Source: Lachnospiraceae bacterium
GTDB lineage: Bacteria; Bacillota; Clostridia; Lachnospirales; Lachnospiraceae
Reading direction: 5' to 3'
NCBI GenBank assembly: GCA_017940415.1
Contig: JAGAYR010000044.1
Span: 124,001 to 188,000 of the forward strand
DNA: 64,000 bases
The notes beneath the pieces were generated by a model that made no database searches, was not told the origin of the DNA, and worked only from the letters and a program-made list of their open reading frames with translations. Position 1 is the stretch's first letter, and every line of letters starts with the position of its first letter. Positions 44,561-52,195 of the stretch are shown in pieces. Position numbers and translations under genes: made by a program.

Positions 44561-45964
44561 ATGAGTAACAATAACGATAACAACCTGATAAGATTTACCA
44601 AAGAACATAACTTTGGATTCGGAACGGTCCTTTTTCTCGGGATCTTTATTTACGTTGTCATCGTTTTGTTCATCTATTTTTCTTCGGACCCCATTGTAAG
44701 ATATGAAGTTGTTGAGGGTTCTCTTTCTTCCCAGAATATCTACAGAGCCATTGCAGTAAGAGATGAGCATGTCATTCAGAGTCCTTATTCGGGATATGTA
44801 AATTTCCTTGCAAGAGAAGGACAGAAAGTGGCTGTAGGAGATATCGTTTATACCGTTGATGAGACCGGTAAGCTTAACGAATATCTTGAATCACAGTCCC
44901 TCCTTGAAAACACATTGACTGATAAGGAATTGGATGATTTTAAGAATGAGCTTGTTGATTTTTCGCATTCATATGATCCTGTTTCTTATACCGAGGTTTA
45001 TTCTTTTAAATATTCTCTTCAGAATTCCGTTCTTAAACTAGCCAACTCAAACTTCCTGGAATCACTGAGACAGGCACAGGATGAGGGTGGTCTTTCCACT
45101 GCGGTTAAGTATTGTACCAGCTCAGAGGCCGGCGTTGTATCTTATTGGATCGACGGATTTGAGAACTTCGATCCCGCAAATATCTCCATGGATACTTTTG
45201 ACGAGCGCAAGTATGAGAAGACCAATATATCCGCTAATGAGCTTCGTGCCGAAGGAGATGTTGTTTATAAGCTTTCCGAGAGTGAAGACTGGTATATTAT
45301 CTTCCCCATCAAAGAAACAGATGCCGAAAGCTTTGAAAAACAGGGATATATTCTTTGCAGATTTCTCAGAAATCAATACGAATCCTGGGGGGCTGTTTCG
45401 ATAATCAGAAACGACAAGGATGTTTTCTGCAGACTGGATTTCAATAATTCCATGTCCTCCTTTGTCAATGAAAGATTCCTTGATGTTGAACTTATTCTGA
45501 ATGAAGAGACGGGTCTTAAGGTTCCGAATTCATCCATTATCGAAAAAGAATTTTATTTGATCAACGAAAATTACGTTATCTTTGATACGGTTAATAATAT
45601 TTATTATGTGATCCTGTCCGGATATGACGATACCGGTCAGCCTATCACCATCAGGAAAGAAATCTCCGTATACAGTCACGATGAAGAGGCACATGTTTAT
45701 TATGTGGATGAGACTTTTCTGACTGCGGGTGATACTCTGCATATGGAAAATTCGCAACAAGTATTTGTTATCAAAGATAAGGGAACGCTTACGGGTGTTT
45801 ATAATATCAACAAAGGCTATGCGGATTTCAAGGAAATCACCATAATCTCTCAGAATGATGAATATGCCATCGTCAAGCCTAATTCCACATACGGATTAAG
45901 AGTATATGATTACATCGCTCTTAAGGCGGATACGGTTTCCAATGATCAGTTTATAAATGAATGA
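44561..45964 (+). CDS. HlyD/biotinyl-lipoyl-like membrane protein next to ylmE-sepF
   Basis: The 467-aa product has one N-terminal transmembrane helix (about residues 21-42) and a short HlyD-like barrel-sandwich half-motif (AVRDEHVIQSPYSGYVNFLAREGQKVAVGD), then a long extracytoplasmic region with Asp/Glu-rich composition and no catalytic motif. Proteins of this layout are recurrent beside ylmE-sepF in clostridia and are annotated as HlyD-family adaptors, but no export ATPase is adjacent, so a role in envelope or division is as plausible as transport. Confidence 0.7.
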   Translation: MSNNNDNNLIRFTKEHNFGFGTVLFLGIFIYVVIVLFIYFSSDPIVRYEVVEGSLSSQNIYRAIAVRDEHVIQSPYSGYVNFLAREGQKVAVGDIVYTVDETGKLNEYLESQSLLENTLTDKELDDFKNELVDFSHSYDPVSYTEVYSFKYSLQNSVLKLANSNFLESLRQAQDEGGLSTAVKYCTSSEAGVVSYWIDGFENFDPANISMDTFDERKYEKTNISANELRAEGDVVYKLSESEDWYIIFPIKETDAESFEKQGYILCRFLRNQYESWGAVSIIRNDKDVFCRLDFNNSMSSFVNERFLDVELILNEETGLKVPNSSIIEKEFYLINENYVIFDTVNNIYYVILSGYDDTGQPITIRKEISVYSHDEEAHVYYVDETFLTAGDTLHMENSQQVFVIKDKGTLTGVYNINKGYADFKEITIISQNDEYAIVKPNSTYGLRVYDYIALKADTVSNDQFINE

Positions 45965-45976
45965 CAGGATGTAAAA

Positions 45977-46678
45977 ATGAGTTGTAAAGATAATTACCTT
46001 GAAGTGCTTGATAAGGTTTCCGAGGATATGAAAAAAGCGGGAAGAGACCTTTCCGAGTGCACACTTGTTGCGGTAAGTAAGACAAAACCTCTTGAACTTT
46101 TAAAAGAGGCATATGAGGCGGGATGCAGGGATTTCGGTGAGAATTACGTTCAGGAGCTTGTTGATAAGATCCCTCAAATGCCTGAAGATGTCAGATGGCA
46201 TATGATTGGTCATCTGCAGACCAATAAAGTTAAATACCTCATAGGAAAGACATATCTTATACATAGTGTTGACACGGTAAAACTTGCCCGTGAGATAGGC
46301 AAACAATCCGAAAAAGCAGGTATTGTTACGGATATTCTTCTGGAGGTAAATGTGGCCGGAGAAGAGTCAAAATTCGGGTTTACTCCGGAGAATATCATGG
46401 ATTCTGTTAAAGAGATATCCCAAATACCCGGAATATGCGTAAAAGGCCTTATGACAAGTGCCCCGATATGCGAGTTTTCTGAGGAAAACAGGGTATATTT
46501 TAGAAAACTGAAACAATTATCCATTGACATAAAAAAGCAAAATATTGATAATGTTCATATGGGTTTTCTTTCAATGGGAATGAGCGGAGATTATGAGACG
46601 GCCATTGATGAAGGTTCAACTTTTGTCAGAATCGGAACCGCCATTTTCGGAGAAAGAGATTATTCCAAGAAAAATTAA
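45977..46678 (+). CDS. ylmE: YggS/YlmE-family PLP-binding protein
   Basis: A 233-aa alanine-racemase-fold protein that binds pyridoxal phosphate through Lys in VAVSKTKP (about residue 36) and takes part in PLP homeostasis without known enzymatic activity. Further motifs GENYVQEL, WHMIGHLQTNKVK and the phosphate-site MGMSGDY match the family. It lies 12 bases before sepF, the usual firmicute ylm order. Confidence 0.94.
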   Translation: MSCKDNYLEVLDKVSEDMKKAGRDLSECTLVAVSKTKPLELLKEAYEAGCRDFGENYVQELVDKIPQMPEDVRWHMIGHLQTNKVKYLIGKTYLIHSVDTVKLAREIGKQSEKAGIVTDILLEVNVAGEESKFGFTPENIMDSVKEISQIPGICVKGLMTSAPICEFSEENRVYFRKLKQLSIDIKKQNIDNVHMGFLSMGMSGDYETAIDEGSTFVRIGTAIFGERDYSKKN

Positions 46679-46690
46679 GAGAGGGTTAAG

Positions 46691-47179
46691 ATGGGAAGTA
46701 CTGTAGATAAGTTTATTAATTTCATGAAACTTGATAATAAAGACGAAGAAGACGACGAAGATTACGGCTTCGGTGACGATGAAACCGAACAGCCCGCCAA
46801 ATATCAGAGTACTGAAGAAGATTCTCAGGAAAAGCCCAAGAAAGCAGGCAAGGGAGTATTTAAAAACCAGGATTCACGGAGGAAAGCTATGAGCGCAGGA
46901 GTTAATGCCGGTGTCAGCATGAGATTTCCCAAGGAACTCAATGATGCTGCCGAAGTTGTTGATGATCTTAAGTCTTTAAACAGCGTTGTCCTTAATCTTC
47001 AGGGACTTGACAGTTCACTTGCTCAGAGCATATATGACTTCCTTTGCGGTGCTTGTTATGCACTCGGCTGCCGTATGGAGAAGGTTTCCGACTATGTATA
47101 TGTCATCACTCCCGAGAGCGTAACTCTTTCCGGAGATCTTTTGTCCGCGCAGGGTCCTGAAGGAAACGGAATTTTCTGA
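46691..47179 (+). CDS. sepF: Cell division protein SepF
   Basis: A 162-aa FtsZ-binding protein that forms rings tethering FtsZ to the membrane. The N-terminal segment starts with a short amphipathic helix (residues 5-14), then an acidic linker rich in Asp/Glu/Lys, and the C-terminal SepF domain (about residues 72-155, VVLNLQGLD..IYDFLCGACYALG). Length is typical. A terminator follows. Confidence 0.93.
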   Translation: MGSTVDKFINFMKLDNKDEEDDEDYGFGDDETEQPAKYQSTEEDSQEKPKKAGKGVFKNQDSRRKAMSAGVNAGVSMRFPKELNDAAEVVDDLKSLNSVVLNLQGLDSSLAQSIYDFLCGACYALGCRMEKVSDYVYVITPESVTLSGDLLSAQGPEGNGIF

Positions 47180-47199
47180 TTTCAATGAATTGGTCATTT

Positions 47200-47238
47200 C
47201 GGACCGTTTAGCTTAAGCTATCGGTCCGTTATTTTTTG
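47200..47238 (+). terminator. Terminator after sepF
   Basis: CGGACCG (47200-47206) pairs with CGGTCCG (47222-47228) around a 15-base loop that itself contains TAGCTTAAGCTA, followed by TTATTTTTT. It ends about ten bases before the aroB start. Confidence 0.85.
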
Positions 47239-47247
47239 AGGTTTGAT

Positions 47248-48369
47248 ATGAAAGAAACTGAAACCATAGACATGTCCAGGCTTACGGTTAAAACGCCTGC
47301 CAAGACTTCATACGATATTGTCTATAAAACATCTTTTGAAGCACTGACTGCTGAGTTCGGAGAGCTTTATCCCGATAAGCCTGCTGTTTGTGTTATAACT
47401 GATTCCAATGTTGATCCTCTTTATTCCGAGGAAGTTATAAAGAAACTTGAGCCTGCGTCTAAGGCTGTCATTAAATATGTTATTCCTGCCGGTGAAGAGC
47501 ACAAGAATCTTGATGAGGTCAGAAAAGTATATGCTTATCTGATCGAGAACAAGATGGACAGAAAGACTGTACTTGTTGCACTTGGCGGCGGAGTTATTGG
47601 TGATATGACCGGCTTTATTGCCGCTACTTTCTTAAGAGGTGTTGATTTTATACAGATTCCCACAACACTTCTTGCACAGGCGGATTCATCCATCGGTGGT
47701 AAGACAGGAGTTGATTTTGACGGATATAAGAATATGGTAGGTGCTTTCAAGATGCCTTCCCTTGTATATACTAATCTGTCAACTCTTTCTTCCCTTTCCG
47801 GAAAGCAGTTCTGCTCGGGATTTGCTGAAGTTATGAAGTCTGCTCTGTTGAAGGATGAGAAGTTCTATACCTGGCTCATCGATAATTCTTATGAGATCAG
47901 AGACAGGGATGTGGATGTTCTTGCGGAAATGGTTTACCGCTGCGACGATATCAAGAGATCTATTGTTGAAAAGGATCCTTTTGAGAAAAAAGACAGAGCA
48001 CTGCTGAATCTGGGTCACACACTGGGACATGCCATTGAGAAGTATTATGACTTTAAATTCCTTCACGGTGAATGTGTATCTCTCGGATGTGTTGCGGCAG
48101 CGTTTATTTCCTGGAAAAAAGAATTCCTTTCCAAAGAGGAATTTTATGAGATAAGGGATATGTTTGTTCTTTTCGGACTTCCCATATCAATGGATCTTGC
48201 GGATATTCCCAAGATCATCGAACTTACTAAAAATGATAAGAAGATGGATTCCGGTCATGTAAAATTCATTCTTCTTAAGAAAATCGGAAAAGCATTTATC
48301 AATGAGGATGTCACGGCTGAAGAAATGTCTGCGGCACTTGATGAGCTTAATTTTGCCGAAGGAGACTGA
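47248..48369 (+). CDS. aroB: 3-dehydroquinate synthase
   Basis: Second step of the shikimate pathway: converts DAHP to 3-dehydroquinate, NAD- and metal-dependent. The 373-aa product has GGGVIGDMTGF, PTTLLAQADSSIGGKT, and the metal-binding His region LLNLGHTLGHAIE and LHGECVSLG. I chose ATG 47248 because GAGG lies six bases upstream; TTG 47236 would be inside that site. No other aro gene is in the window. Confidence 0.95.
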   Translation: MKETETIDMSRLTVKTPAKTSYDIVYKTSFEALTAEFGELYPDKPAVCVITDSNVDPLYSEEVIKKLEPASKAVIKYVIPAGEEHKNLDEVRKVYAYLIENKMDRKTVLVALGGGVIGDMTGFIAATFLRGVDFIQIPTTLLAQADSSIGGKTGVDFDGYKNMVGAFKMPSLVYTNLSTLSSLSGKQFCSGFAEVMKSALLKDEKFYTWLIDNSYEIRDRDVDVLAEMVYRCDDIKRSIVEKDPFEKKDRALLNLGHTLGHAIEKYYDFKFLHGECVSLGCVAAAFISWKKEFLSKEEFYEIRDMFVLFGLPISMDLADIPKIIELTKNDKKMDSGHVKFILLKKIGKAFINEDVTAEEMSAALDELNFAEGD

Positions 48370-48371
48370 AA

Positions 48372-48941
48372 TTGGAATCCGAAAACAAAGAATTAGTCAG
48401 TATGCATGAAAGAAAAAAGATCGCGAAAGGCAAAATGATCGCATTTTGTCTCTTCCTGATCATATTTGCGGTTTTAGCGGATCAGTATAGCAAATACCTT
48501 GCCGTATCTCATTTAAAGGATAATTCGGGAATTGTTCTTATCGATAAAGTTCTTGAACTTTATTACATTGTAAATACTGGATCAAGCTGGGGTATGCTTG
48601 CGGGTCAGAAAGCCCTTATTCTTTTTATCTCAGTAGTAATTATCACACTCTGTATCTTTATGATCATTAAGAGCCCCGAGGATGTTAAATTCATTCCTTT
48701 TAATGTTGCTCTTTCAATGATCATTGCGGGCGGAATAGGTAATGGCATAGACAGGATACGTTTTTCTTACGTTATTGATTTTATTTATTTTAAAGCTATC
48801 AATTTCCCTGTTTTCAACGTTGCCGATATTTTTGTGACCTGCGGCGCCATTTTGTTCATCCTTCTTATTCTTTTTAAATACAAAGAGAAGGATCTGTATT
48901 TCATGAAGTTTAACCAGAAGAAATTCAGGGAGATGAATTAG
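48372..48941 (+). CDS. lspA: Lipoprotein signal peptidase (signal peptidase II)
   Basis: Membrane aspartyl protease that cleaves prolipoproteins at the lipobox. The 189-aa product has four hydrophobic segments and the two catalytic Asp motifs: NGIDRI and FNVADIFV. TTG start with AAGGAG (48358-48363) seven to eight bases upstream. The N-terminal 22 residues are a charged extension. A lipoprotein substrate, the D,D-carboxypeptidase at 43 kb, is encoded nearby. It overlaps rluD by one base. Confidence 0.93.
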   Translation: MESENKELVSMHERKKIAKGKMIAFCLFLIIFAVLADQYSKYLAVSHLKDNSGIVLIDKVLELYYIVNTGSSWGMLAGQKALILFISVVIITLCIFMIIKSPEDVKFIPFNVALSMIIAGGIGNGIDRIRFSYVIDFIYFKAINFPVFNVADIFVTCGAILFILLILFKYKEKDLYFMKFNQKKFREMN

Positions 48942-49864
48942 TGAGACATTACCTGTTTAATGTTGATGAGGTTAGCGAAGGGGAGAGAGTCGACAGACTT
49001 CTCCCTTCTTTACTTGAAGGAGTATCAAGATCATATCTCCAGAAGGTCATAAAAGATGGTGGCCTTATTGCAAACGGAAAAACGGCAAAATCATCTCTTA
49101 AGGTAAAAGAAGGAGATGTACTGGAACTTGATCTTCCCGAAGCAGAGACTCCGGATATTCCTGCTGAGAATATTCCACTTGACATCCTTTACGAAGATTC
49201 TGATGTGATCATCATAAATAAACCAAAGGATATGGTTGTTCATCCTGCTGCAGGCCATTATACGGGAACAGTTGTAAATGCTCTTATGTATCACTGCGGA
49301 GATTCTTTAAGCGGTATAAACGGTGTTATGCGTCCCGGTATCGTCCACAGGATTGATAAAGATACCACGGGTTCCATTATTGCCTGCAAGAACGATCAGG
49401 CTCATATGAAGCTTTCCGAGCAGTTTAAAGAGCATTCGATCACCAGAGTATATAAAGGTATATGTCTTGGCGTTATAAGTAACGATGAGGGCGTTATAGA
49501 TGCACCCATCGCCAGACAGGCAGATGACCGTAAAAAAATGGGAATTGTTCCCGGGGGCAAGAGAGCAGTAACTCATTATAAAGTGATTGAAAGGTTTAAC
49601 GATTATACTTACCTGGAATTCAGACTCGAAACCGGAAGAACACATCAGATAAGAGTACATATGGCTCATATCGGACATCCTTTGCTTGGTGACGGCGTAT
49701 ATGGAAATCTTTCCTCTAATCTGAACAAGAGATTTAACCTTGAAGGTCAGACTTTGCATGCAGAGGTGCTTGGTTTTATTCATCCGTCTTCAGGGGAATA
49801 TGTGGAGGTAAAAGCTCCGCTTCCGGATTACTTTTCACATCTTCTGGATGTGCTTAAACAGTAG
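48941..49864 (+). CDS. rluD: RluA/RluD-family 23S rRNA pseudouridine synthase
   Basis: A 307-aa protein with an N-terminal S4 RNA-binding domain (residues about 15-75) and the RluA catalytic domain with the Asp in HRIDKDTTG, plus GRTHQIRVH. It follows lspA directly, as in many firmicutes where the gene is named ylyB. GTG start at 48941. The exact uridine is not certain from sequence. Confidence 0.92.
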   Translation: MRHYLFNVDEVSEGERVDRLLPSLLEGVSRSYLQKVIKDGGLIANGKTAKSSLKVKEGDVLELDLPEAETPDIPAENIPLDILYEDSDVIIINKPKDMVVHPAAGHYTGTVVNALMYHCGDSLSGINGVMRPGIVHRIDKDTTGSIIACKNDQAHMKLSEQFKEHSITRVYKGICLGVISNDEGVIDAPIARQADDRKKMGIVPGGKRAVTHYKVIERFNDYTYLEFRLETGRTHQIRVHMAHIGHPLLGDGVYGNLSSNLNKRFNLEGQTLHAEVLGFIHPSSGEYVEVKAPLPDYFSHLLDVLKQ

Positions 49865-49872
49865 TATTTACG

Positions 49873-49901
49873 TTGTTTTTTAAGGAAAACGGTCTTATAA
49901 T
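49873..49901 (+). promoter_or_regulatory. Predicted promoter of cytidylate kinase-like gene
   Basis: TTGTTT (49873-49878) and TATAAT (49896-49901) are 17 bp apart. The leader to ATG 49961 is about 53 bases. Confidence 0.55.
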
Positions 49902-49960
49902 ATAAACAGGACGGAAGTACAGTTCTACTAATTGAAAATGTATTCGGGAAGGTGGTGCCT

Positions 49961-50584
49961 ATGAAGACCGTAATTACTATCGGAAGACAATTCGGATCGG
50001 GTGGAAGAGAGATCGGCGAAAAGCTTTCCAAAGCTTACGGAATCAACTATTATGACAGAGAACTTCTCACAAGAGCTGCCAAAGAGAGCGGATTTTGTGA
50101 AGAGATACTCCAGAATCATGATGAGCGTCCCACCAATTCATTCCTGTATAATCTGGTAATCGATACATATAGTTTCGGTTACAATTCATCTTCTTTTGTT
50201 GACATGCCCATATCACAGAAGGTATTCCTGGCTCAGTTTGATACCATCAAAAAGGTTGCCGAGGAAGGCCCCTGCGTCATAGTCGGAAGATGTGCCGATT
50301 ATGCACTTGAAGGCCGCGATAACGTGATCAATCTTTTCATCTATGCCGATGAGGATTTCAAGATCAGAAGAGTCATGGATATTTACGATCTGGACGAGAA
50401 TAAAGCCCGTGACATGATCAATAAGAAGGATAAACAAAGACAGAGCTATTACAATTACTACACTAACAGAAAGTGGGGCAAAGCAGATACTTATGATCTT
50501 TGTATTAATTCCTCGGTTCTTGGTATAGACGGATCTGTTAAGCTTATCAAACAGTTTGTTGAAGATTTTGAGTCAAATTCATAA
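49961..50584 (+). CDS. Cytidylate kinase-like family protein
   Basis: A 207-aa P-loop kinase of the cytidylate kinase 2 family: P-loop-like GRQFGSGGREIG near residue 9, the YYDRELL segment, VIVGRCADYAL, and a basic lid with KDKQRQSYYNYYT. The substrate is unknown; the typical cmk gene differs, so this is likely a paralogue. ATG 49961 follows GGAAGGTGG, while two GTG codons just upstream overlap the site. It is monocistronic, with its own promoter and strong terminator. Confidence 0.85.
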   Translation: MKTVITIGRQFGSGGREIGEKLSKAYGINYYDRELLTRAAKESGFCEEILQNHDERPTNSFLYNLVIDTYSFGYNSSSFVDMPISQKVFLAQFDTIKKVAEEGPCVIVGRCADYALEGRDNVINLFIYADEDFKIRRVMDIYDLDENKARDMINKKDKQRQSYYNYYTNRKWGKADTYDLCINSSVLGIDGSVKLIKQFVEDFESNS

Positions 50585-50587
50585 GCT

Positions 50588-50621
50588 AAAGCCGGAGGAA
50601 ATCCTATCCTCCGGCTTTTTT
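50588..50621 (+). terminator. Strong terminator after cytidylate kinase-like gene
   Basis: AAAGCCGGAGGA (50588-50599) pairs perfectly with TCCTCCGGCTTT (50607-50618), 7-base loop, followed by further Ts. Confidence 0.95.
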
Positions 50622-50660
50622 ATGTCCACATATCATATTTCGGCCCCGGTAACTAACTCG

Positions 50661-50689
50661 TTGACGTAAAATTCAACCTAATATATAAT
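50661..50689 (+). promoter_or_regulatory. Sigma-A promoter with dyad over the -10
   Basis: TTGACG (50661-50666) and TATAAT (50684-50689) are 17 bp apart. CAACC (50674-50678) and GGTTG (50691-50695) flank the -10 symmetrically, a possible repressor site. Confidence 0.75.
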
Positions 50690-50725
50690 TGGTTGGAAAT
50701 TTGATTTATATCAGAGGGGATAATT

Positions 50726-50968
50726 ATGGAAAACGATAATGAAGAAGTACTTGAAGTAACCAAGCAGGAGATTCGTACCGTATCCGACAAGACACAGGCT
50801 ATTATTTATGTCGTAGCAGGTGCCATTGCGATGATCCTTGGTCCTATTTTGATCTCAGGCCTTTTCGGATGGGCATTTTCACTTACAGGATTTGTTTTTG
50901 TTATTCTCGGAATATGCGGTTTTATTTATATTTCCGATGATAAAAAGAGATCAAATAAGAAGGACTGA
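50726..50968 (+). CDS. Small two-helix membrane protein, unknown
   Basis: An 80-aa protein with a charged N-terminus (Glu/Asp rich), two hydrophobic helices (about residues 24-46 and 48-69) and a basic tail SDDKKRSNKKD. GAGGGG lies before the ATG. No family is recognised. It has its own consensus promoter and lies alone just before the L21 leader. Confidence 0.65.
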   Translation: MENDNEEVLEVTKQEIRTVSDKTQAIIYVVAGAIAMILGPILISGLFGWAFSLTGFVFVILGICGFIYISDDKKRSNKKD

Positions 50969-51000
50969 ACTTCTGATTTGTAATTCACTATAAAAAAATA

Positions 51001-51029
51001 TTGACTTTTCAGGCACTTCCGATTAATAT
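51001..51029 (+). promoter_or_regulatory. Promoter of the rplU-prp-rpmA operon
   Basis: TTGACT (51001-51006) and TAATAT (51024-51029) with a 17-bp spacer. The predicted start lies near 51036, at the base of the leader stem. Confidence 0.7.
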
Positions 51030-51032
51030 TAT

Positions 51033-51149
51033 GGAGTATGCCGCTTGAATAGGCTTTAAGTTTATTGCGCAAAAAGTGCAATAACGCCGAATCAGCGTTT
51101 AAAAGGACCATTTTCGCATACTTCATGATGGTTCATGAAAAGGAGGTGC
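51033..51149 (+). ncRNA. L21 (rplU) mRNA leader, structured
   Basis: The leader closes with GAGTATGC (51034-51041) against GCATACTT (51116-51123). Inside are TTATTGCGC/GTGCAATAA (51062-51070, 51076-51084, 5-base loop) and AACGC/GCGTT (51083-51087, 51095-51099). A last hairpin CTTCATGA/TCATGAAA (51121-51128, 51133-51140) sits directly before AAGGAGGTG. The position and layout fit the firmicute L21 autoregulatory leader, presumably bound by L21 or another ribosomal protein; I have not matched it to a covariance model. Confidence 0.65.
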
Positions 51150-51155
51150 CTATTT

Positions 51156-51458
51156 ATGTACGCAATTATCGCAACCGGAGGAAAGCAGTATAAAGTTTCC
51201 GAGGGAGATGAGATCAGAGTCGAGAAGCTTGATGCTGCTGAAGGTGATAAAGTTACTTTCGACGTCATTGCTGTTAACGACGGTTCTCTTAAGGCTGGTA
51301 AGGATGTAGCTTCTGCTAAGGTTACCGCAACTGTGTTAAAGCAGGATCGTGCCAAGAAGGTCATCGTATATCGCTACAAGAGAAAGTCCGGATATCATAA
51401 GAAGAACGGACACAGACAGCCCTTTACGGCTGTTAAGATCGATTCCATCGAAGGCTGA
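51156..51458 (+). CDS. rplU: 50S ribosomal protein L21
   Basis: A 100-aa 50S protein; [17 protein letters not shown] at the start and [24 protein letters not shown] near the C-terminus are diagnostic in pattern. ATG 51156 is preceded by AAGGAGGTG (51139-51148); an upstream in-frame ATG at 51135 would begin inside the leader hairpin and is rejected. It heads the rplU-prp-rpmA operon. Confidence 0.97.
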   Translation: MYAIIATGGKQYKVSEGDEIRVEKLDAAEGDKVTFDVIAVNDGSLKAGKDVASAKVTATVLKQDRAKKVIVYRYKRKSGYHKKNGHRQPFTAVKIDSIEG

Positions 51459-51460
51459 TC

Positions 51461-51805
51461 ATGACTACTATCGTGATCGAAAAGTCTCATGAAGGAACCT
51501 ATAAAGGTTTTACTTGTATGGGACACGCCGGTTATGCCAGGAAAGGCAAACCCGATATATTATGTTCAGCTGTTTCTGCACTTTCTATCCATACTATAAA
51601 CGGATTAGAGAAGGTGGCAGGGCAGGATATCTCGGTCAGCACCGATGAATCCACCGGATTTATGAGATGTGTTATCAAAGGAACACCGCTTGCGGCTACC
51701 GTTACCTTGATGGATGCATTTGTTAATTCGGTAGAGGATCTTTCGGATGAATACGGAGAGAAATTCCTGCAGGTAAAAATTCAGGAGGTTAACGACAATG
51801 CTTAG
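51461..51805 (+). CDS. prp: Ribosomal-processing cysteine protease Prp
   Basis: A 114-aa protease that removes the N-terminal extension of L27 in firmicutes. The catalytic His in GHAGY (residue 22) and the Cys in DILCSAVS (residue 36) are present. It lies between rplU and rpmA as usual and overlaps rpmA by 8 bp. Formerly called ysxB. Confidence 0.94.
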   Translation: MTTIVIEKSHEGTYKGFTCMGHAGYARKGKPDILCSAVSALSIHTINGLEKVAGQDISVSTDESTGFMRCVIKGTPLAATVTLMDAFVNSVEDLSDEYGEKFLQVKIQEVNDNA

Positions 51806-52085
51806 AATGAATCTTCAGTTCTTTGCTCATAAAAAGGGTGTCGGTTCTACCAAGAACGGCAGAGATTCCGAATCCAAGAGACTTGGCGCAAAGCGTGCAG
51901 ACGGTCAGTTTGTAACTGCCGGAAACATTCTTTACAGACAGCGCGGAACCAAGATCCACCCCGGTAATAATGTTGGTATCGGCGGAGATGATACTCTTTA
52001 TGCGCTGGTTGACGGCGTTCTCAGATTCGAGAGAAAGGGTAAAGACAGAACTCAGGCTTCTGTTTATCCCAGAGAAGAGCAGTAA
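51798..52085 (+). CDS. rpmA: 50S ribosomal protein L27
   Basis: A 95-aa 50S protein near the peptidyl transferase centre. Its N-terminus [14 protein letters not shown] contains the Prp cleavage motif LQFFA; cleavage after Phe-Phe would expose AHKKG as the mature end. AGGAGG (51783-51788) gives a 9-base spacing to ATG 51798; ATG 51807 is too far. The terminator follows. Confidence 0.97.
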   Translation: MLRMNLQFFAHKKGVGSTKNGRDSESKRLGAKRADGQFVTAGNILYRQRGTKIHPGNNVGIGGDDTLYALVDGVLRFERKGKDRTQASVYPREEQ

Positions 52086-52090
52086 TTTTC

Positions 52091-52127
52091 AAGGACTCTG
52101 ACCCTACCGGCCAGAGTCCTTTCTTTT
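52091..52127 (+). terminator. Terminator after rpmA
   Basis: AAGGACTCTG (52091-52100) pairs perfectly with CAGAGTCCTT (52112-52121) and continues into TCTTTT. Confidence 0.9.
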
Positions 52128-52162
52128 AATAACGGTGTAGCGGTGGTTTTTCCGTTATTAAA
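52125..52162 (+). promoter_or_regulatory. Second hairpin in the obg leader
   Basis: TTTAATAACGG (52125-52135) is fully complementary to CCGTTATTAAA (52152-52162) with a 16-base loop ending in Ts. It begins within the T run of the rpmA terminator and is not followed by a U tract, so it is more likely a leader or processing element than a terminator. Confidence 0.5.
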
Positions 52163-52195
52163 GGATAAATGAATGTTTATATATGAGGAATAATT

